Origin: Ureibacillus endophyticus
GTDB taxonomy: Bacteria > Bacillota > Bacilli > Bacillales_A > Planococcaceae
NCBI RefSeq assembly: GCF_003628435.1
Contig: NZ_RBZN01000018.1
Coordinates: 1-64,000, forward strand
DNA length: 64,000 bases
Reading direction: 5' to 3'
The position numbers and the translations under genes were made by a program. The notes under the pieces are model-generated. The model ran no database searches, was not told the origin of the DNA, and worked only from the letters and a program-made list of their open reading frames with translations. Below, in pieces: positions 8,230 to 19,729 of the stretch. Each line of letters begins with the position of its first letter. Position 1 is the first letter of the stretch.

Positions 8230-9234
8230 ATGGCTATTAAAATCGCAATTAACGGATTTGGACGTATCGGAAGACTTGTATTTCGCGAGGCAATCAATCA
8301 CAGTGAGTTTGAAGTTGTGGCTGTTAATGATTTAACAGATGCACATCAATTAGCTCATTTATTAAAATACGATTCAATTCACGGTATTTTTGATGGAGAA
8401 GTACAATCAGAAGATAATGCATTTATCGTAAATGGCAAACGCGTTCAAGTATTATCCGAAAAAGACCCTGCAAACTTACCATGGGGAGAACTTGATATTG
8501 ATATAGTGATCGAATCTACTGGTCGTTTTAGATCGATGGAAGATGTATCAAAACATGTTCAAGCAGGTGCGAAAAAAGCGATTTTATCTGCACCAGCTAA
8601 AGGTGAGATGCCTACATACGTAATGGGGGTAAACCATACAGAATACAATCCATCTGAAACAGTTATTTCAAATGCATCTTGTACTACAAACTGTTTAGCA
8701 CCAGTAGCGAAAGTACTTGATGAAAAGTTCGGTATTAAACGTGGATTAATGACAACAATCCATTCCTATACAAATGACCAACGAATCTTAGACTTCCCGC
8801 ATAGTGACCCAAGACGTGCACGTGCAGGAGCAGTTTCAATGATTCCTACAACAACAGGGGCTGCCGTTGCTGTTGCGAAAGTATTACCACATTTAAAAGG
8901 TAAACTGGATGGCTTCTCTATGCGTGTTCCAACACCAAACGTATCATGTGTTGACTTAGTAGCGGAATTAAATACAACAGTAACAGTAGAAGAAGTAAAC
9001 AATGCTTTAAAAGAAGCGGCAAACGGTTCGCTAGAAGGAATTCTTGGTTATAACGAATTACCATTAGTATCGATCGATTATAATGGTGATAAACATTCAT
9101 CTACAGTTGATGGTTTATCAACAATGGTATTAGATAATAACATGATCAAAGTATTAGCTTGGTACGATAATGAAATCGGTTATTCTAATCGATTAATGGA
9201 TCTTGCTCTATATATTACACAACGTTCGAAATAA
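8230..9234 (+). CDS. gapA: Glyceraldehyde-3-phosphate dehydrogenase, NAD-dependent (GapA type)
   Basis: A 334-residue GAPDH. Rossmann motif GFGRIGR is at residues 9-15, the catalytic Cys151 is in SNASCTTNC, and the C-terminal WYDNEIGYSNR is conserved. NDLTD at about 33-37 keeps the aspartate that selects NAD over NADP, so this is the glycolytic form. It converts glyceraldehyde-3-phosphate to 1,3-bisphosphoglycerate. The ATG is chosen for TTGGAGGAA upstream; a start at 8215 would lie inside that ribosome site. Co-transcribed with cggR. Confidence 0.97.
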   Translation: MAIKIAINGFGRIGRLVFREAINHSEFEVVAVNDLTDAHQLAHLLKYDSIHGIFDGEVQSEDNAFIVNGKRVQVLSEKDPANLPWGELDIDIVIESTGRFRSMEDVSKHVQAGAKKAILSAPAKGEMPTYVMGVNHTEYNPSETVISNASCTTNCLAPVAKVLDEKFGIKRGLMTTIHSYTNDQRILDFPHSDPRRARAGAVSMIPTTTGAAVAVAKVLPHLKGKLDGFSMRVPTPNVSCVDLVAELNTTVTVEEVNNALKEAANGSLEGILGYNELPLVSIDYNGDKHSSTVDGLSTMVLDNNMIKVLAWYDNEIGYSNRLMDLALYITQRSK

Positions 9235-9239
9235 GAGAA

Positions 9240-9274
9240 TAATGTGACATACTTATTAAGAATATGCCACATTA
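9240..9274 (+). other. Hairpin after gapA
   Basis: AATGTG.CATA pairs with TATG.CACATT around an 11-base loop. No T-run follows, so it may be an mRNA-stabilising or processing hairpin rather than a terminator. Confidence 0.45.
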
Positions 9275-9337
9275 ATCATTAATTTAGCATAAAAAGTATA
9301 GCCTTTATATTTATTACCATTTATAATGGTTAAGGGT

Positions 9338-9380
9338 AAAAGAAGCGTGGGATAAAAATACCCATCGCTTCTTTCTTTTT
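9338..9380 (+). terminator. Terminator between gapA and the repeat cluster
   Basis: AAAGAAGCG / CGCTTCTTT with an inner TGGG / CCCA pair; followed by CTTTTT. It implies that cggR-gap is transcribed separately from pgk. Confidence 0.75.
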
Positions 9381-9383
9381 AAT

Positions 9384-9444
9384 CAGCTAGAATGTGCGAG
9401 CGTAATTGAATTCTAAAGTGAACGAACGCGCTTCGCTTTTCGAT
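9384..9444. repeat. Structured intergenic repeat, shortened copy
   Basis: Begins CAGCTAGAATGTGCGAGCG and ends GTGAACGAACGCGCTTCGCTTTTC. Both ends of the family are kept but the central stem is deleted. Confidence 0.6.
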
Positions 9445-9445
9445 T

Positions 9446-9566
9446 GTCCAGCTATGGTGGCTAGGCTCTCGCGTCGCTTCAACTCCTCCTACGAAGGCAA
9501 AAAGCGCCTTCTTGTTCGGAGTCTCCAGCGCGTGTCGAGCCTGAACGAGCCACCTTCGCTTTTCGA
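9446..9566. repeat. Structured intergenic repeat, copy 2
   Basis: GTCCAGCT at the left end, CCTTCGCTTTTCGA at the right. Stem pairs GGTGGCT/AGCCACC, AGGCTC/GAGCCT, CGCG/CGCG and ACTCC/GGAGT, with the family GAACG bulge on the 3' arm. The apex is AAGGCAAAAAGCGCCTT, itself a hairpin. Confidence 0.8.
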
Positions 9567-9567
9567 T

Positions 9568-9687
9568 GGTCTAGCTTCGTGCGTTAGCTCCTCGACAACT
9601 TCAGAATCGTCTGCAAGGGCAAAAAGCGCCCTTTTGCCGATTCTTCCAGTTGTTTTCGGAACTAAACGAACGCGCTTCGCTTTTCTA
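9568..9687. repeat. Structured intergenic repeat, copy 3
   Basis: GGTCTAGCT at the left end, GCTTCGCTTTTCTA at the right. Stem pairs GCGTT/AACGC, AGCTCC/GGAACT (one G-T), CAACT/AGTTG and AGAATCG/CGATTCT, with an AAACG bulge. The apex GGGCAAAAAGCGCCC is a small hairpin. An ORF crossing these repeats (9406-9696) is not a gene. Confidence 0.8.
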
Positions 9688-9788
9688 ATATTGTAAGAAT
9701 AAAAGGAGACGCTTTAAGCTTACAATAAACTATTGCATAAATGAGAAAATAATATAAACTCGCAAATTTTGAAGGAGGGTTTTCTTCA

Positions 9789-10973
9789 ATGTTTTTAAAG
9801 AAGACGATGAAAGATGTAGATGTAAAAGGTAAACGTGTATTTGTTCGTGTGGACTTCAACGTACCAATGGAAAACGGGGAGATTACAGACGATACGCGTA
9901 TCCGTGCTGCACTTCCAACAATTAAAGAACTAGTAAATGCAGGAGCGAAAGTTATTTTAGCTTCCCATTTAGGTCGTCCAAAAGGCGAAGTAAAAGAAGA
10001 AATGCGTTTAACGGCAGTTGGTGTTCGTTTAAGTGAATTAATTGGACAACCAGTTACAAAGCTAGATGAATCAATTGGTGAAACAGTTGAAGCAACAGTT
10101 GCCGAAATGAAAGATGGCGACATCGTATTATTAGAAAATGTCCGTTTCCATAAAGGCGAAGAAAAAAATGACGAAGAACTCGCAAAAGCTTTCGCGAAAT
10201 TAGCAGATATCTATGTAAACGATGCATTTGGTGCAGCTCACCGTGCTCATGCTACTACAGAAGGTATTGCAAAATATGTTCCAGCCGTTTCTGGTCTTTT
10301 AATGGAAAGAGAGCTAGATGTATTAGGGAAAGCTTTATCAAATCCTGAACGTCCATTTACAGCGATTATCGGTGGTGCAAAAGTTAAAGATAAAATCGGT
10401 GTTATCGAAAGCTTGCTAGATAAAGTAGATCATCTCATTATCGGCGGCGGCCTTTCCTTCACATTTGTAAAAGCGCAAGGACATTCAATAGGAAAATCTT
10501 TATTAGAAGAAGATAAAATTGAATTAGCGCGCGGCTTTATTGAAAGAGCAAAAGAAAAAGGCGTTCAATTACATATGCCAGTGGATGCGGTTGTAGCGAA
10601 CGAATTTTCAAAAGATGCACAAACAAAAGTTGTAGATATTAATGAAATCCCAGAAGAGTGGATGGGTCTAGACATTGGTCCAAAAACTGCTGAAAAATAT
10701 GCAGACATCATAAAACAATCCAAATTAATTATTTGGAATGGTCCGATGGGTGTGTTCGAAATGGAACCATTTGCAAATGGTACGAAGACTGTTGCAAATG
10801 CCATGGCAGAAACAGAAGGCTACACAGTAATCGGTGGTGGCGACTCAGCGGCAGCAGTAGAAAAATTTGATGTAGCAGATAAAATGGACCACATCTCAAC
10901 AGGTGGAGGAGCTTCTCTAGAGCTTATGGAAGGTAAAGAACTTCCTGGTATTGTAGCGTTAAACGATAAATAA
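9789..10973 (+). CDS. pgk: Phosphoglycerate kinase
   Basis: A 394-residue PGK. The N-terminal domain has VDFNVPM (21-27) and SHLGRPKG (59-66) for phosphoglycerate binding. The C-terminal domain has the nucleotide loop [12 protein letters not shown] and the [12 protein letters not shown] end. It transfers phosphate from 1,3-bisphosphoglycerate to ADP. GAAGGAGGG lies 9 bases before the ATG. First gene of a tight four-gene glycolytic operon; tpiA follows after 12 bases. No confident promoter was found in the 100 bases upstream. Confidence 0.97.
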   Translation: MFLKKTMKDVDVKGKRVFVRVDFNVPMENGEITDDTRIRAALPTIKELVNAGAKVILASHLGRPKGEVKEEMRLTAVGVRLSELIGQPVTKLDESIGETVEATVAEMKDGDIVLLENVRFHKGEEKNDEELAKAFAKLADIYVNDAFGAAHRAHATTEGIAKYVPAVSGLLMERELDVLGKALSNPERPFTAIIGGAKVKDKIGVIESLLDKVDHLIIGGGLSFTFVKAQGHSIGKSLLEEDKIELARGFIERAKEKGVQLHMPVDAVVANEFSKDAQTKVVDINEIPEEWMGLDIGPKTAEKYADIIKQSKLIIWNGPMGVFEMEPFANGTKTVANAMAETEGYTVIGGGDSAAAVEKFDVADKMDHISTGGGASLELMEGKELPGIVALNDK

Positions 10974-10985
10974 GGAGGCAAATTC

Positions 10986-11750
10986 ATGCGTAAACCAATT
11001 ATTGCAGGAAACTGGAAAATGTATAAAAACTTTGATGAGGCAGTGGAGTTTGCAGAAGAAGTACGCGACAAAATTCCTTCTGCTGATAAAGTAGATTCAG
11101 TTATTTGTGCTCCAGCTATTTATTTACCAACATTAGTTGATATTGCTACTGAAACAGATTTAGCGATTGGTGCACAAAACATGCACTATGAAAATGAAGG
11201 CGCCTTTACTGGAGAAGTGAGCCCATCACAATTAGCCTCCATTTATGTGGATTATGTCATACTAGGTCATTCTGAACGCCGTGAATATTTCAATGAAACG
11301 GATGAAGCTATTAACAAAAAAGTAGGAGCAGCCCTTTCTCATGGAATCGTTCCAATTATTTGTTGTGGTGAAACGTTAGAAGAAAAAGAAGCGGGGAAAA
11401 CAGAAGCAAAAGTTGTATACCAAGTAACAAAAGCTTTAGAAGGTTTCAAATCTGAAGAAGTAAAACATATGGTCATTGCCTATGAACCAATTTGGGCGAT
11501 TGGCACAGGAAAAACAGCTACAGCAGAAGATGCAAATCACGTTTGTGGATTTATCCGTAAAACAGTCGGTCAATTATTTGGACATGATGCTGCAAACGAA
11601 ATCCGTATACAATATGGTGGTAGCGTAAAACCTGAAAATATTGAAGAATTGTTATCGAAAGAACATATCGATGGTGCCCTTGTAGGCGGTGCAAGCTTAG
11701 AAGTGTCATCGTATTTAAAATTACTGGAGGCGGCAAGTCAAAATGCCTAA
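10986..11750 (+). CDS. tpiA: Triosephosphate isomerase
   Basis: A 254-residue TIM barrel. Catalytic residues are visible: Lys11 in AGNWKMYKN, His95 in VILGHSERR, and Glu167 in [11 protein letters not shown]. The phosphate-binding loop YGGSVKPEN is near residue 213. It interconverts dihydroxyacetone phosphate and glyceraldehyde-3-phosphate. The ribosome site AAGGAGG spans the pgk stop region. The 3' end overlaps gpmI by 8 bases, whose ribosome site lies inside tpiA. Confidence 0.97.
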   Translation: MRKPIIAGNWKMYKNFDEAVEFAEEVRDKIPSADKVDSVICAPAIYLPTLVDIATETDLAIGAQNMHYENEGAFTGEVSPSQLASIYVDYVILGHSERREYFNETDEAINKKVGAALSHGIVPIICCGETLEEKEAGKTEAKVVYQVTKALEGFKSEEVKHMVIAYEPIWAIGTGKTATAEDANHVCGFIRKTVGQLFGHDAANEIRIQYGGSVKPENIEELLSKEHIDGALVGGASLEVSSYLKLLEAASQNA

Positions 11751-13269
11751 ACAACCTGTTGCATTAATTATTTTAGACGGCTTTGCATTTCGCGATGAAG
11801 TATTCGGAAATGCAGTAGCGCAAAGTAAAAAGCCAAACTTTGATCGTTACTGGGCGCAATACCCTCACTCTACATTAACTGCATGTGGAGAAGCGGTAGG
11901 TCTTCCAGATGGTCAAATGGGTAACTCTGAAGTAGGTCACTTAAACATTGGTGCTGGCCGAATTGTGTACCAAAGTTTAACGCGAATTCACAAATCCATT
12001 CGTGATGGCGAATTCTTTAAAATCGATAAGTTTTTACAAGCGGTTGAACATGTAAAAGCAAATAATTCTAAATTGCACTTAATGGGGTTACTATCTGACG
12101 GTGGTGTTCATAGTCATTACGAGCACCTTTTTGCCCTATTACGATTAGCCAAAGAAAATGGCCTTGACGATGTATTCGTACACGGTTTCTTAGATGGCCG
12201 TGATGTTGGACCATCAACAGCAGTTGGCTATATTGAAGAAACAGAAAAGAAAATGAATGAAATCGGCGTAGGGAAATTTGCATCGATTCATGGCCGTTAT
12301 TATGCAATGGACCGTGACAAACGTTGGGAACGTGTTGAATTAACATATAAAGCGTTAGTGGATGGAATTGGACATACTGCAGCATCAGCGAAAATGGGTG
12401 TTGAAACTTCATATGCAAATGAAGTGTATGATGAATTCGTAAAACCATTTGTAATTACAGAAGAAGGAAAACCAGTAGCTACAATTGATACGAATGATGC
12501 AGTAATCTTCTTCAACTTCCGTCCAGACCGTGCAATTCAACTTTCAACGGTATTTACAAATGACCAATTTATTGGTTTTAAACTTTCAGAAAAGCATCCT
12601 AAAAACTTAAAATTTGTATCATTTACTCACTATAGTGTAGATGTTCATGCAGATGTTGCTTTTGAAAATGTAGATTTAGTAAATACTGTTGGTGAAGTCA
12701 TTGCAAGAAATGGTTTAACTCAACTGCGAATTGCTGAAACTGAAAAATACCCTCATGTAACGTTCTTTATGAGTGGTGGCCGTGAAGCAAAATTCCCAGG
12801 TGAAGAGCGTATTTTAATCGCTTCACCAAAAGTAGCTACATATGATTTAAAACCTGAAATGAGTGCATATGAGGTAACGGATGCACTGCTAAAAGAAATT
12901 GAAGCAGATAAGTTTGACGCCATCATCTTAAATTTCGCTAACCCAGATATGGTTGGTCACAGTGGTATGCTTGAACCGACAATTAAAGCGATTGAAACAG
13001 TAGATGAATGTTTAGGAAAAGTTGTAGACGCTATACTAGCTAAGGGTGGGGCTGCAATTATTACAGCCGATCACGGAAATTCCGATGAGGTTGTCACAAT
13101 TGAAGGTGAACCAATGACAGCCCATACAACAAATCCAGTTCCGGTAATTGTGACAAAAAATGATATTGTTGTCAGAGATGGTGGAATTTTGGCAGATTTA
13201 GCGCCAACTATGTTAAAATTACTAAATGTAAAACAACCCGAAGAAATGACAGGTAAGCCATTATTTTAA
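11743..13269 (+). CDS. gpmI: 2,3-bisphosphoglycerate-independent phosphoglycerate mutase
   Basis: A 508-residue Mn2+-dependent iPGM of the alkaline-phosphatase superfamily, close to the usual 510. The catalytic Ser62 is in [12 protein letters not shown], and the metal ligands lie in [24 protein letters not shown] and TADHGNSDE. It interconverts 3- and 2-phosphoglycerate. In sporeformers its activity is sensitive to the acid pH of the forespore (family knowledge). Its start overlaps the end of tpiA (GGAGG ribosome site), showing translational coupling. Confidence 0.97.
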   Translation: MPKQPVALIILDGFAFRDEVFGNAVAQSKKPNFDRYWAQYPHSTLTACGEAVGLPDGQMGNSEVGHLNIGAGRIVYQSLTRIHKSIRDGEFFKIDKFLQAVEHVKANNSKLHLMGLLSDGGVHSHYEHLFALLRLAKENGLDDVFVHGFLDGRDVGPSTAVGYIEETEKKMNEIGVGKFASIHGRYYAMDRDKRWERVELTYKALVDGIGHTAASAKMGVETSYANEVYDEFVKPFVITEEGKPVATIDTNDAVIFFNFRPDRAIQLSTVFTNDQFIGFKLSEKHPKNLKFVSFTHYSVDVHADVAFENVDLVNTVGEVIARNGLTQLRIAETEKYPHVTFFMSGGREAKFPGEERILIASPKVATYDLKPEMSAYEVTDALLKEIEADKFDAIILNFANPDMVGHSGMLEPTIKAIETVDECLGKVVDAILAKGGAAIITADHGNSDEVVTIEGEPMTAHTTNPVPVIVTKNDIVVRDGGILADLAPTMLKLLNVKQPEEMTGKPLF

Positions 13270-13287
13270 GGTTGAAAAATAGATTAG

Positions 13288-14592
<1,305 letters not shown>

Positions 14593-14603
14593 GATAATTA
14601 ATG

Positions 14604-14634
14604 GGCTCTCAGGGAAACTTGAGGGCCTTTTTTT
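14604..14634 (+). terminator. Terminator of the pgk-eno operon
   Basis: GGCTCTCA / TGAGGGCC (one G-T) with loop GGGAAACT, followed by seven Ts. Confidence 0.92.
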
Positions 14635-14656
14635 ATTGGGGGTTTTGGGGGATTAT

Positions 14657-14830
14657 TAGAAGAAAACAGGGCAATAATAGAAAATTTTTCTTCGATAATA
14701 GAAAATTTCCTCTTGATAATAGAAACTCTTCAGATTATAGAAAAATTAGAGTGATTAATAGAAGAAATAGACCTAATAATAGAAAAAACTGGATACATAA
14801 TAGAAAAATCCACCCTAATAATAGAAAATA
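14657..14830. repeat. 21-bp-period AATAATAGAAA array
   Basis: Nine copies of (A)TAATAGAAA. TAGAA starts at 14657, 14678, 14699, 14720, 14738, 14759, 14780, 14801 and 14822. Seven of the eight steps are 21 bases and one is 18. Spacers are AT-rich and variable. It lies between the convergent eno and NERD genes. The reading frame through it gives only a low-complexity Asn-Arg-Lys peptide with no ribosome site, so it is not a gene. Confidence 0.88.
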
Positions 14831-14848
14831 GAAATCCCCCACAAACAC

Positions 14849-14881
14849 ATAAAGAACCATCCCAAACTAGAATGGTCCTTT
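14849..14881 (-). terminator. Terminator of the NERD gene, overlapping its stop
   Basis: Minus strand AAAGGACCAT / ATGGTTCTTT with one mismatch, loop including the TAG stop, short T-rich tail. Confidence 0.55.
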
Positions 14882-15832
14882 ATTAACAATATCTTCAGGA
14901 ATCAGGTATCGTCTCCCACGCTTTTCACCTTCAGAAGTGAGTCCAAGTCGAGCTAGAAGTTTGGAAGCTACATGCATTGAGTCGATGCCGAAAAACTCTC
15001 GAAATTCTTGATTTGTAATATAGTTATTTACTAATAACCGATAGTCGTCCAAGGCTTGTAGGATGGCCTTCTTATTTCGAACTCTGCATTTTGGACAGCA
15101 CCATGTTCCCGCTTTATAGTGCATTTGAAACTCATAATTACATATTTCACACAAAACGCCCTTTTTAATATGGCAAAGTTCGATATGATTTTTTGCTTCG
15201 GAACGTTTTAAGTTCGAATTTAGATAGTTTGCGAGTTCCACTAACTGTTCGTTAGTAACAACTGGTTTGTATTTTGCCTCCAATTTATTTAAATAAAATT
15301 GTAAGCCACTCGCATGAAAAAATGGAGGATGTTTTGGTATTTTTCCAATAATCGTTGATGGATTGGAACTAACAATTGCATACTCAATTGGCAATGGAAT
15401 CTTTAATCTTTTTAAGAGACGAAAAAAATATTGTCCATGTCTTCTAATTTGAGCAAAGGGATTTGTAAAACTTTCTATAGTGTTCTCTAATGTCCGTGTT
15501 AACTGATGTTTGTCCTCTTCATAGTCAACTCGTCCAGAGATATTTTTAATTTCAATAATGAGCAGAAATTCCGGAGAGAGTAAAAGTGTATCGATTTGGT
15601 GGGGAAAGCCAAATTCATTGATACACTCGTAGTTAAAAATAAAAAAATGCTTCTCAGGTTTAGTCAATTCAACTAATAGGCGATCAACAAACAATTCGCC
15701 TTTGTACCCAGCCTGTAATCGATTTGCTAGTTTTACATAATAGTCAAAATGTTCATGTTTGTTGTTCAATCGCCTGACAAGCGCATTAGCAAATGATAAT
15801 TTATTGGGCATTTTTCGTTCAAGTAGAATCAA
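14867..15832 (-). CDS. NERD-domain protein with zinc ribbon
   Basis: A 321-residue protein. A NERD (nuclease-related) domain occupies about residues 40-160: GYKGELFVDRLL with Glu46, HQIDTLLL with Asp81, then LIIEIKN with Glu94-x-Lys96. This is the PD-(D/E)xK arrangement, so nuclease activity is plausible. A four-cysteine ribbon follows (Cys228, 231, 246, 249). The C-terminal ~65 residues are predicted helical and basic. The TTG start has GAGGAGGTG just upstream; the alternative is an ATG seven codons in. Single gene, role unknown. Confidence 0.8.
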   Translation of the reverse strand: MILLERKMPNKLSFANALVRRLNNKHEHFDYYVKLANRLQAGYKGELFVDRLLVELTKPEKHFFIFNYECINEFGFPHQIDTLLLSPEFLLIIEIKNISGRVDYEEDKHQLTRTLENTIESFTNPFAQIRRHGQYFFRLLKRLKIPLPIEYAIVSSNPSTIIGKIPKHPPFFHASGLQFYLNKLEAKYKPVVTNEQLVELANYLNSNLKRSEAKNHIELCHIKKGVLCEICNYEFQMHYKAGTWCCPKCRVRNKKAILQALDDYRLLVNNYITNQEFREFFGIDSMHVASKLLARLGLTSEGEKRGRRYLIPEDIVNKGPF

Positions 15833-16016
15833 ATTTTCACCTCCTCAACCTGTATTTTAATGGAAATACTTTACAATTTGAAGAGGTGAAATAAAAAGCT
15901 GATATTTATCTTATTTCGCAAATTTTATAACTTCTTTCAATTAGAGAGTTATAAAGTAGAAGTAAAAGAGATGAAAATATATGGTAAATATTTATTACAA
16001 CTATACAACCATATTA

Positions 16017-16045
16017 TTGTAACTTCAGGTTATATTTGATATACT
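16017..16045 (+). promoter_or_regulatory. SigmaA-type promoter of secG
   Basis: TTGTAA (16017-16022), 17-base spacer, TATACT (16040-16045), 39 bases before the secG start. Confidence 0.7.
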
Positions 16046-16084
16046 GTACTTTGTTGTGAAGTTTCTAATCAGGAGGTGGAGTAA

Positions 16085-16312
16085 TTGCATACAGTATTAT
16101 TGACATTACTGATTATTGTAAGCATCGGTTTAATCGTTGTTGTTTTACTACAATCAGGTAAAAGTGCGGGTCTATCAGGTGCCATCTCAGGTGGAGCTGA
16201 ACAACTTTTCGGTAAACAGAAAGCAAGAGGTATGGAGTTAGTTTTACATAGAATAACTATTGTTCTTGCAGTTTTGTTCTTTCTTTTAGCGTTAGCAATC
16301 GTTAAATTTTAA
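16085..16312 (+). CDS. secG: SecG, preprotein translocase subunit
   Basis: A 75-residue protein with two membrane helices (about 3-21 and 53-73). They are separated by the cytoplasmic loop [18 protein letters not shown], which is diagnostic of SecG. It assists SecYE in protein export. Starts at a TTG with AGGAGGTG 7 bases upstream. It heads the conserved Bacillales cluster secG-est-rnr-smpB-ssrA, but a terminator follows it directly. Confidence 0.95.
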   Translation: MHTVLLTLLIIVSIGLIVVVLLQSGKSAGLSGAISGGAEQLFGKQKARGMELVLHRITIVLAVLFFLLALAIVKF

Positions 16313-16330
16313 CAACATAACAAGATTCCA

Positions 16331-16360
16331 ACGCCTAACCAAGTACAGGTTAGGTGTTTT
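16331..16360 (+). terminator. Terminator of secG
   Basis: ACGCCTAACC / GGTTAGGTGT (one G-T) around a short loop, then TTTTATTTT. Confidence 0.8.
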
Positions 16361-16478
16361 ATTTTAACCTTATAGTACCATAATTTTCTTGTATAACTAA
16401 TTAATGGTCAGCATAAATATTCACGAATCAAAACATATTATGTGCCAATGAGATGAACGAAAGATAATGGAGGGAACT

Positions 16479-17222
16479 ATGCGAAATGCAGAATTAAAAC
16501 CATTCTTTTTCGAAGCTGGAGAACGCGCGGTATTGTTATTGCATGGATTTACTGGCAGTTCATCAGATGTTCGGATGCTTGGGCGTTTCCTTGAAAAGAA
16601 TGGCTACACAAGTCATGCGCCACACTATAAAGGTCATGGTGTACCACCTGAAAATTTAATTGTGACGTCACCAGATGATTGGTGGAAAGATGTATTACAA
16701 GGATATGAAACATTAAAAAATGCGGGGTACGAGAAAATCGCCGTTGCTGGATTATCCCTTGGTGGTGTGTTTGCATTAAAGCTGGCGCTACACAAACCTT
16801 TAAAAGGGATTGTTACGATGTGTTCACCTATGACGATGAGAACTACTGATAAAATGTTCGAAGGCGTTATTAAATATGCATATGATTACAAACGATTTGA
16901 AGGAAAAAAAGAGGATCAAATCGAACAAGAAATAGAAGAGATTCGAGCAAAGGGAATGCCTTCTTTGCCGGAATTACAACAACTGATTGTCGATGTGCGC
17001 AGTGAACTGGATATGATTTACGCGCCGATTCTAGTCGTGCAATCAAAAAATGATGAAATTATTGATCCCAATTCTGCTCATACTATATACACAGAAGTGG
17101 AATCCTTACAAAAAGAAATTAAATGGTTTGAAGAATCTAGCCATGTTATTACGCTAGATAAAGAAAAGCAACAACTTCACGAATTGATTCTAAACTTTTT
17201 AGAATCATTAGATTGGGAGTAG
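16479..17222 (+). CDS. est: Carboxylesterase (Est30 family)
   Basis: A 247-residue alpha/beta hydrolase, the length of Geobacillus Est30. Oxyanion region [12 protein letters not shown] is at 20-30, the nucleophile Ser93 is in GLSLGG, the acid is in SKNDEIIDP (near 192), and the base His is in [10 protein letters not shown] (near 222). It hydrolyses short-chain carboxyl esters. GGAGGGA lies just upstream of this ATG; the in-frame ATG at 16467 overlaps that ribosome site and was rejected. It precedes rnr by 15 bases. Confidence 0.93.
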   Translation: MRNAELKPFFFEAGERAVLLLHGFTGSSSDVRMLGRFLEKNGYTSHAPHYKGHGVPPENLIVTSPDDWWKDVLQGYETLKNAGYEKIAVAGLSLGGVFALKLALHKPLKGIVTMCSPMTMRTTDKMFEGVIKYAYDYKRFEGKKEDQIEQEIEEIRAKGMPSLPELQQLIVDVRSELDMIYAPILVVQSKNDEIIDPNSAHTIYTEVESLQKEIKWFEESSHVITLDKEKQQLHELILNFLESLDWE

Positions 17223-17237
17223 AAGGAGGGAAATTAT

Positions 17238-19604
17238 ATGTCTCAAGATTTACAACAACGGTTATTAAACTTAATGAAACTTGATGAATATAAACCGTTA
17301 AAAGTTGATGAAATAGAACAAGAATTACAGCTTGAAGATGCAGAAGAGTTTAAAGAGCTCATTAAAACGTTAGTACGCATGGAAGATCAGGGGTTAGTAG
17401 TTCGTTCTCGGGCGAATCGTTATGGTCTACCAGAGCGCATGAATTTACTGAGAGGTAAATTTATTGGTCACCCAAAAGGATTCGGATTTGTAACACCAGA
17501 TGAAGAGGGAATGGATGACATATTTATCCCGCCACATGAAATTAACGGTGCTCTGAATGGGGATATCGTATTAATTCGTGTGTTAAAAGAAACATCCGGT
17601 GACCGCAGAGAAGGTACAGTAATTAAGATTATTGAACGTGGCAAGTCTACTTTTGTTGGTACATACCAAGCAAATAGAGGATTTGGATTTGTTGTACCTG
17701 ATGATAAAAAAATGAATATGGATATCTTCGTAACGAAAGAGGATTCATTAGGTGCAGTAGACGGTCATAAAGTTGTGGTTGAAATTGTGAACTGGCCGGA
17801 TGATATTAAATCGGCAACAGGGGTTATTACAAAAATCCTTGGCCACAAGAATGACCCAGGTGTTGATATTTTATCAATCCTTTATAAATACGACATTCCA
17901 CCTGAGTTTCCACCAGAAGTCGTACAAGCTGCTGCGGAAGTACCAGATGAAATTACAGAGCAAGATTTAATTGGTCGCCGTGATTTACGAAATGAAGTCA
18001 TCGTGACAATTGACGGTGCCGATGCGAAAGACTTGGACGATGCTGTAACAGTTACGAAAAATGAGGATGGCACCTATAAACTAGGTGTTCACATTGCTGA
18101 CGTTAGTTACTATGTAAAAGAAGGCTCAATCATTGATACTGAAGCATATGAACGTGCAACGAGTGTGTATTTAACAGACCGAGTAATTCCAATGATTCCT
18201 CATCGTTTATCAAACGGAATTTGTTCATTAAATCCTCAAGTCGATCGTTTAACGTTATCTTGTGAAATGACAATTGACCAAAATGGACAAGTCGTTGAAC
18301 ATGAAATCTTCCAAAGTGTCATTAAAACAACAGAGCGAATGACTTATAGCGATGTATATAAAATTTTGGAAGAACAAGATGAAGAATTAATGAAGCGTTA
18401 TGAGCCGCTTGTTCCAATGTTTAAGGATATGGCGGATTTAGCTGCGATTTTACGTAAAAAGCGTATGGAGCGCGGTGCTATTGACTTTGACTTTAAAGAA
18501 TCAAAAGTGCTAGTAGATGAAGATGGCTGGCCAACAGATATCGTGCTTCGTGAACGTACAGTTTCAGAGCGTTTAATTGAAGAGTTCATGTTAGTGGCCA
18601 ACGAAACAGTGGCAGAACATTTCCACTGGATGCAAGTGCCGTTCATTTACCGTATTCACGAAGATCCAAAACCAGAAAAGCTACAACGCTTCTTTGAATT
18701 TGTTACAAACTTTGGATTAGTGGTAAAAGGAACAGGCAACTCGGTACATCCGAAAGCATTGCAAGAGATTATTCAAGCCATTGAAGGGATGCCAGAAGAG
18801 CCGGTGATTTCAACGATGTTACTTCGCTCGATGCAACAAGCGAAATACTATCCTGAATCCATTGGTCACTTTGGTTTATCAACGGATTACTATACGCACT
18901 TCACATCACCAATCCGTCGTTACCCAGACTTAATCGTACACCGTTTAATTCGTACGTATTTAATTGAAGGGGATGTGTCGAAGGAAACAACTTTCAAATG
19001 GGGACAAGTGATGGATGAAATTGCAGACCATACTTCTGAGCGTGAACGCCGAGCAGTCGATGCAGAACGTGATACTGATGCACTGAAAAAGGCACAGTAC
19101 ATGTCTGATAAAATCGGTGAAGAGTTTGAAGGGATTGTTTCTTCGATTACGAACTTCGGTATTTTCGTGGAATTACCGAATACCGTTGAAGGGCTAGTTC
19201 ACATTACGAACATGACGGATGATTACTACAACTTCGATGAACGCCAAATGATTATGATTGGTGAACATACGAACCGTCAATTCCGAATTGGGGATGAAGT
19301 ACGAGTTCGTGTTGCCAATGTCGTAATTGAAGAGTCTTCCATTGATTTTGAAATCGTGGGTATGGTTCAATCTTATGGTAGAACTCGTAAAGCGGCTCCG
19401 AAAGTTATTCATGCTGGACGAAAAGGTGAAGGTGGCGGTAGCAGACGTCGAGATCGCGAAAATGGTCGTGACCGTGATCGTAAAAAAGGTGGCGGCAGTG
19501 GCAAAGGATCTAGTTCAGGTACTGGCGGTCGCAAAGTAAAACAAAAGCAAAAGTTTTATGAAGGCATTGCGAAAAAATCGAAAAAGAAGAAGAAAAAACG
19601 CTAA
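17238..19604 (+). CDS. rnr: Ribonuclease R
   Basis: A 788-residue 3'-5' exoribonuclease. Order: N-terminal winged helix (about 1-65), cold-shock-type OB domains (70-225), the RNB catalytic domain (about 250-575) with the Asp cluster [12 protein letters not shown], then an S1 domain (about 635-715, [17 protein letters not shown]). The last 60 residues are a low-complexity Arg/Gly/Lys tail ending in a poly-lysine stretch. RNase R degrades structured RNA and acts in trans-translation, which fits its place next to smpB and ssrA. GAAGGAGGG ribosome site. Confidence 0.97.
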   Translation: MSQDLQQRLLNLMKLDEYKPLKVDEIEQELQLEDAEEFKELIKTLVRMEDQGLVVRSRANRYGLPERMNLLRGKFIGHPKGFGFVTPDEEGMDDIFIPPHEINGALNGDIVLIRVLKETSGDRREGTVIKIIERGKSTFVGTYQANRGFGFVVPDDKKMNMDIFVTKEDSLGAVDGHKVVVEIVNWPDDIKSATGVITKILGHKNDPGVDILSILYKYDIPPEFPPEVVQAAAEVPDEITEQDLIGRRDLRNEVIVTIDGADAKDLDDAVTVTKNEDGTYKLGVHIADVSYYVKEGSIIDTEAYERATSVYLTDRVIPMIPHRLSNGICSLNPQVDRLTLSCEMTIDQNGQVVEHEIFQSVIKTTERMTYSDVYKILEEQDEELMKRYEPLVPMFKDMADLAAILRKKRMERGAIDFDFKESKVLVDEDGWPTDIVLRERTVSERLIEEFMLVANETVAEHFHWMQVPFIYRIHEDPKPEKLQRFFEFVTNFGLVVKGTGNSVHPKALQEIIQAIEGMPEEPVISTMLLRSMQQAKYYPESIGHFGLSTDYYTHFTSPIRRYPDLIVHRLIRTYLIEGDVSKETTFKWGQVMDEIADHTSERERRAVDAERDTDALKKAQYMSDKIGEEFEGIVSSITNFGIFVELPNTVEGLVHITNMTDDYYNFDERQMIMIGEHTNRQFRIGDEVRVRVANVVIEESSIDFEIVGMVQSYGRTRKAAPKVIHAGRKGEGGGSRRRDRENGRDRDRKKGGGSGKGSSSGTGGRKVKQKQKFYEGIAKKSKKKKKKR

Positions 19605-19610
19605 CATATA

Positions 19611-19650
19611 GCCGAGTGTGAGTGGTATCTCGCACTTGGCAATTTCTTTG
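19611..19650 (+). terminator. Weak terminator after rnr
   Basis: GCCGAGTG.GAG / CTC.CACTTGGC with one G-T; short T-rich tail. Read-through to smpB is likely. Confidence 0.5.
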
Positions 19651-19729
19651 TTTAAATGTATTATTTTCTAATAGAGAGTGTGAAAGTGAGCACACGTGCT
19701 GACTTTTTTAGAATGGTGAGGTGTTGGCT

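Noticed and set aside
9406-9696. 96-codon ORF between gapA and pgk
   Set aside because: It merely reads through two and a half copies of a structured non-coding repeat; no ribosome site.
14601-14831. 76-codon Asn/Arg/Lys-rich ORF after eno
   Set aside because: It begins inside the eno terminator and follows the 21-bp repeat; the peptide is a by-product of the repeat.
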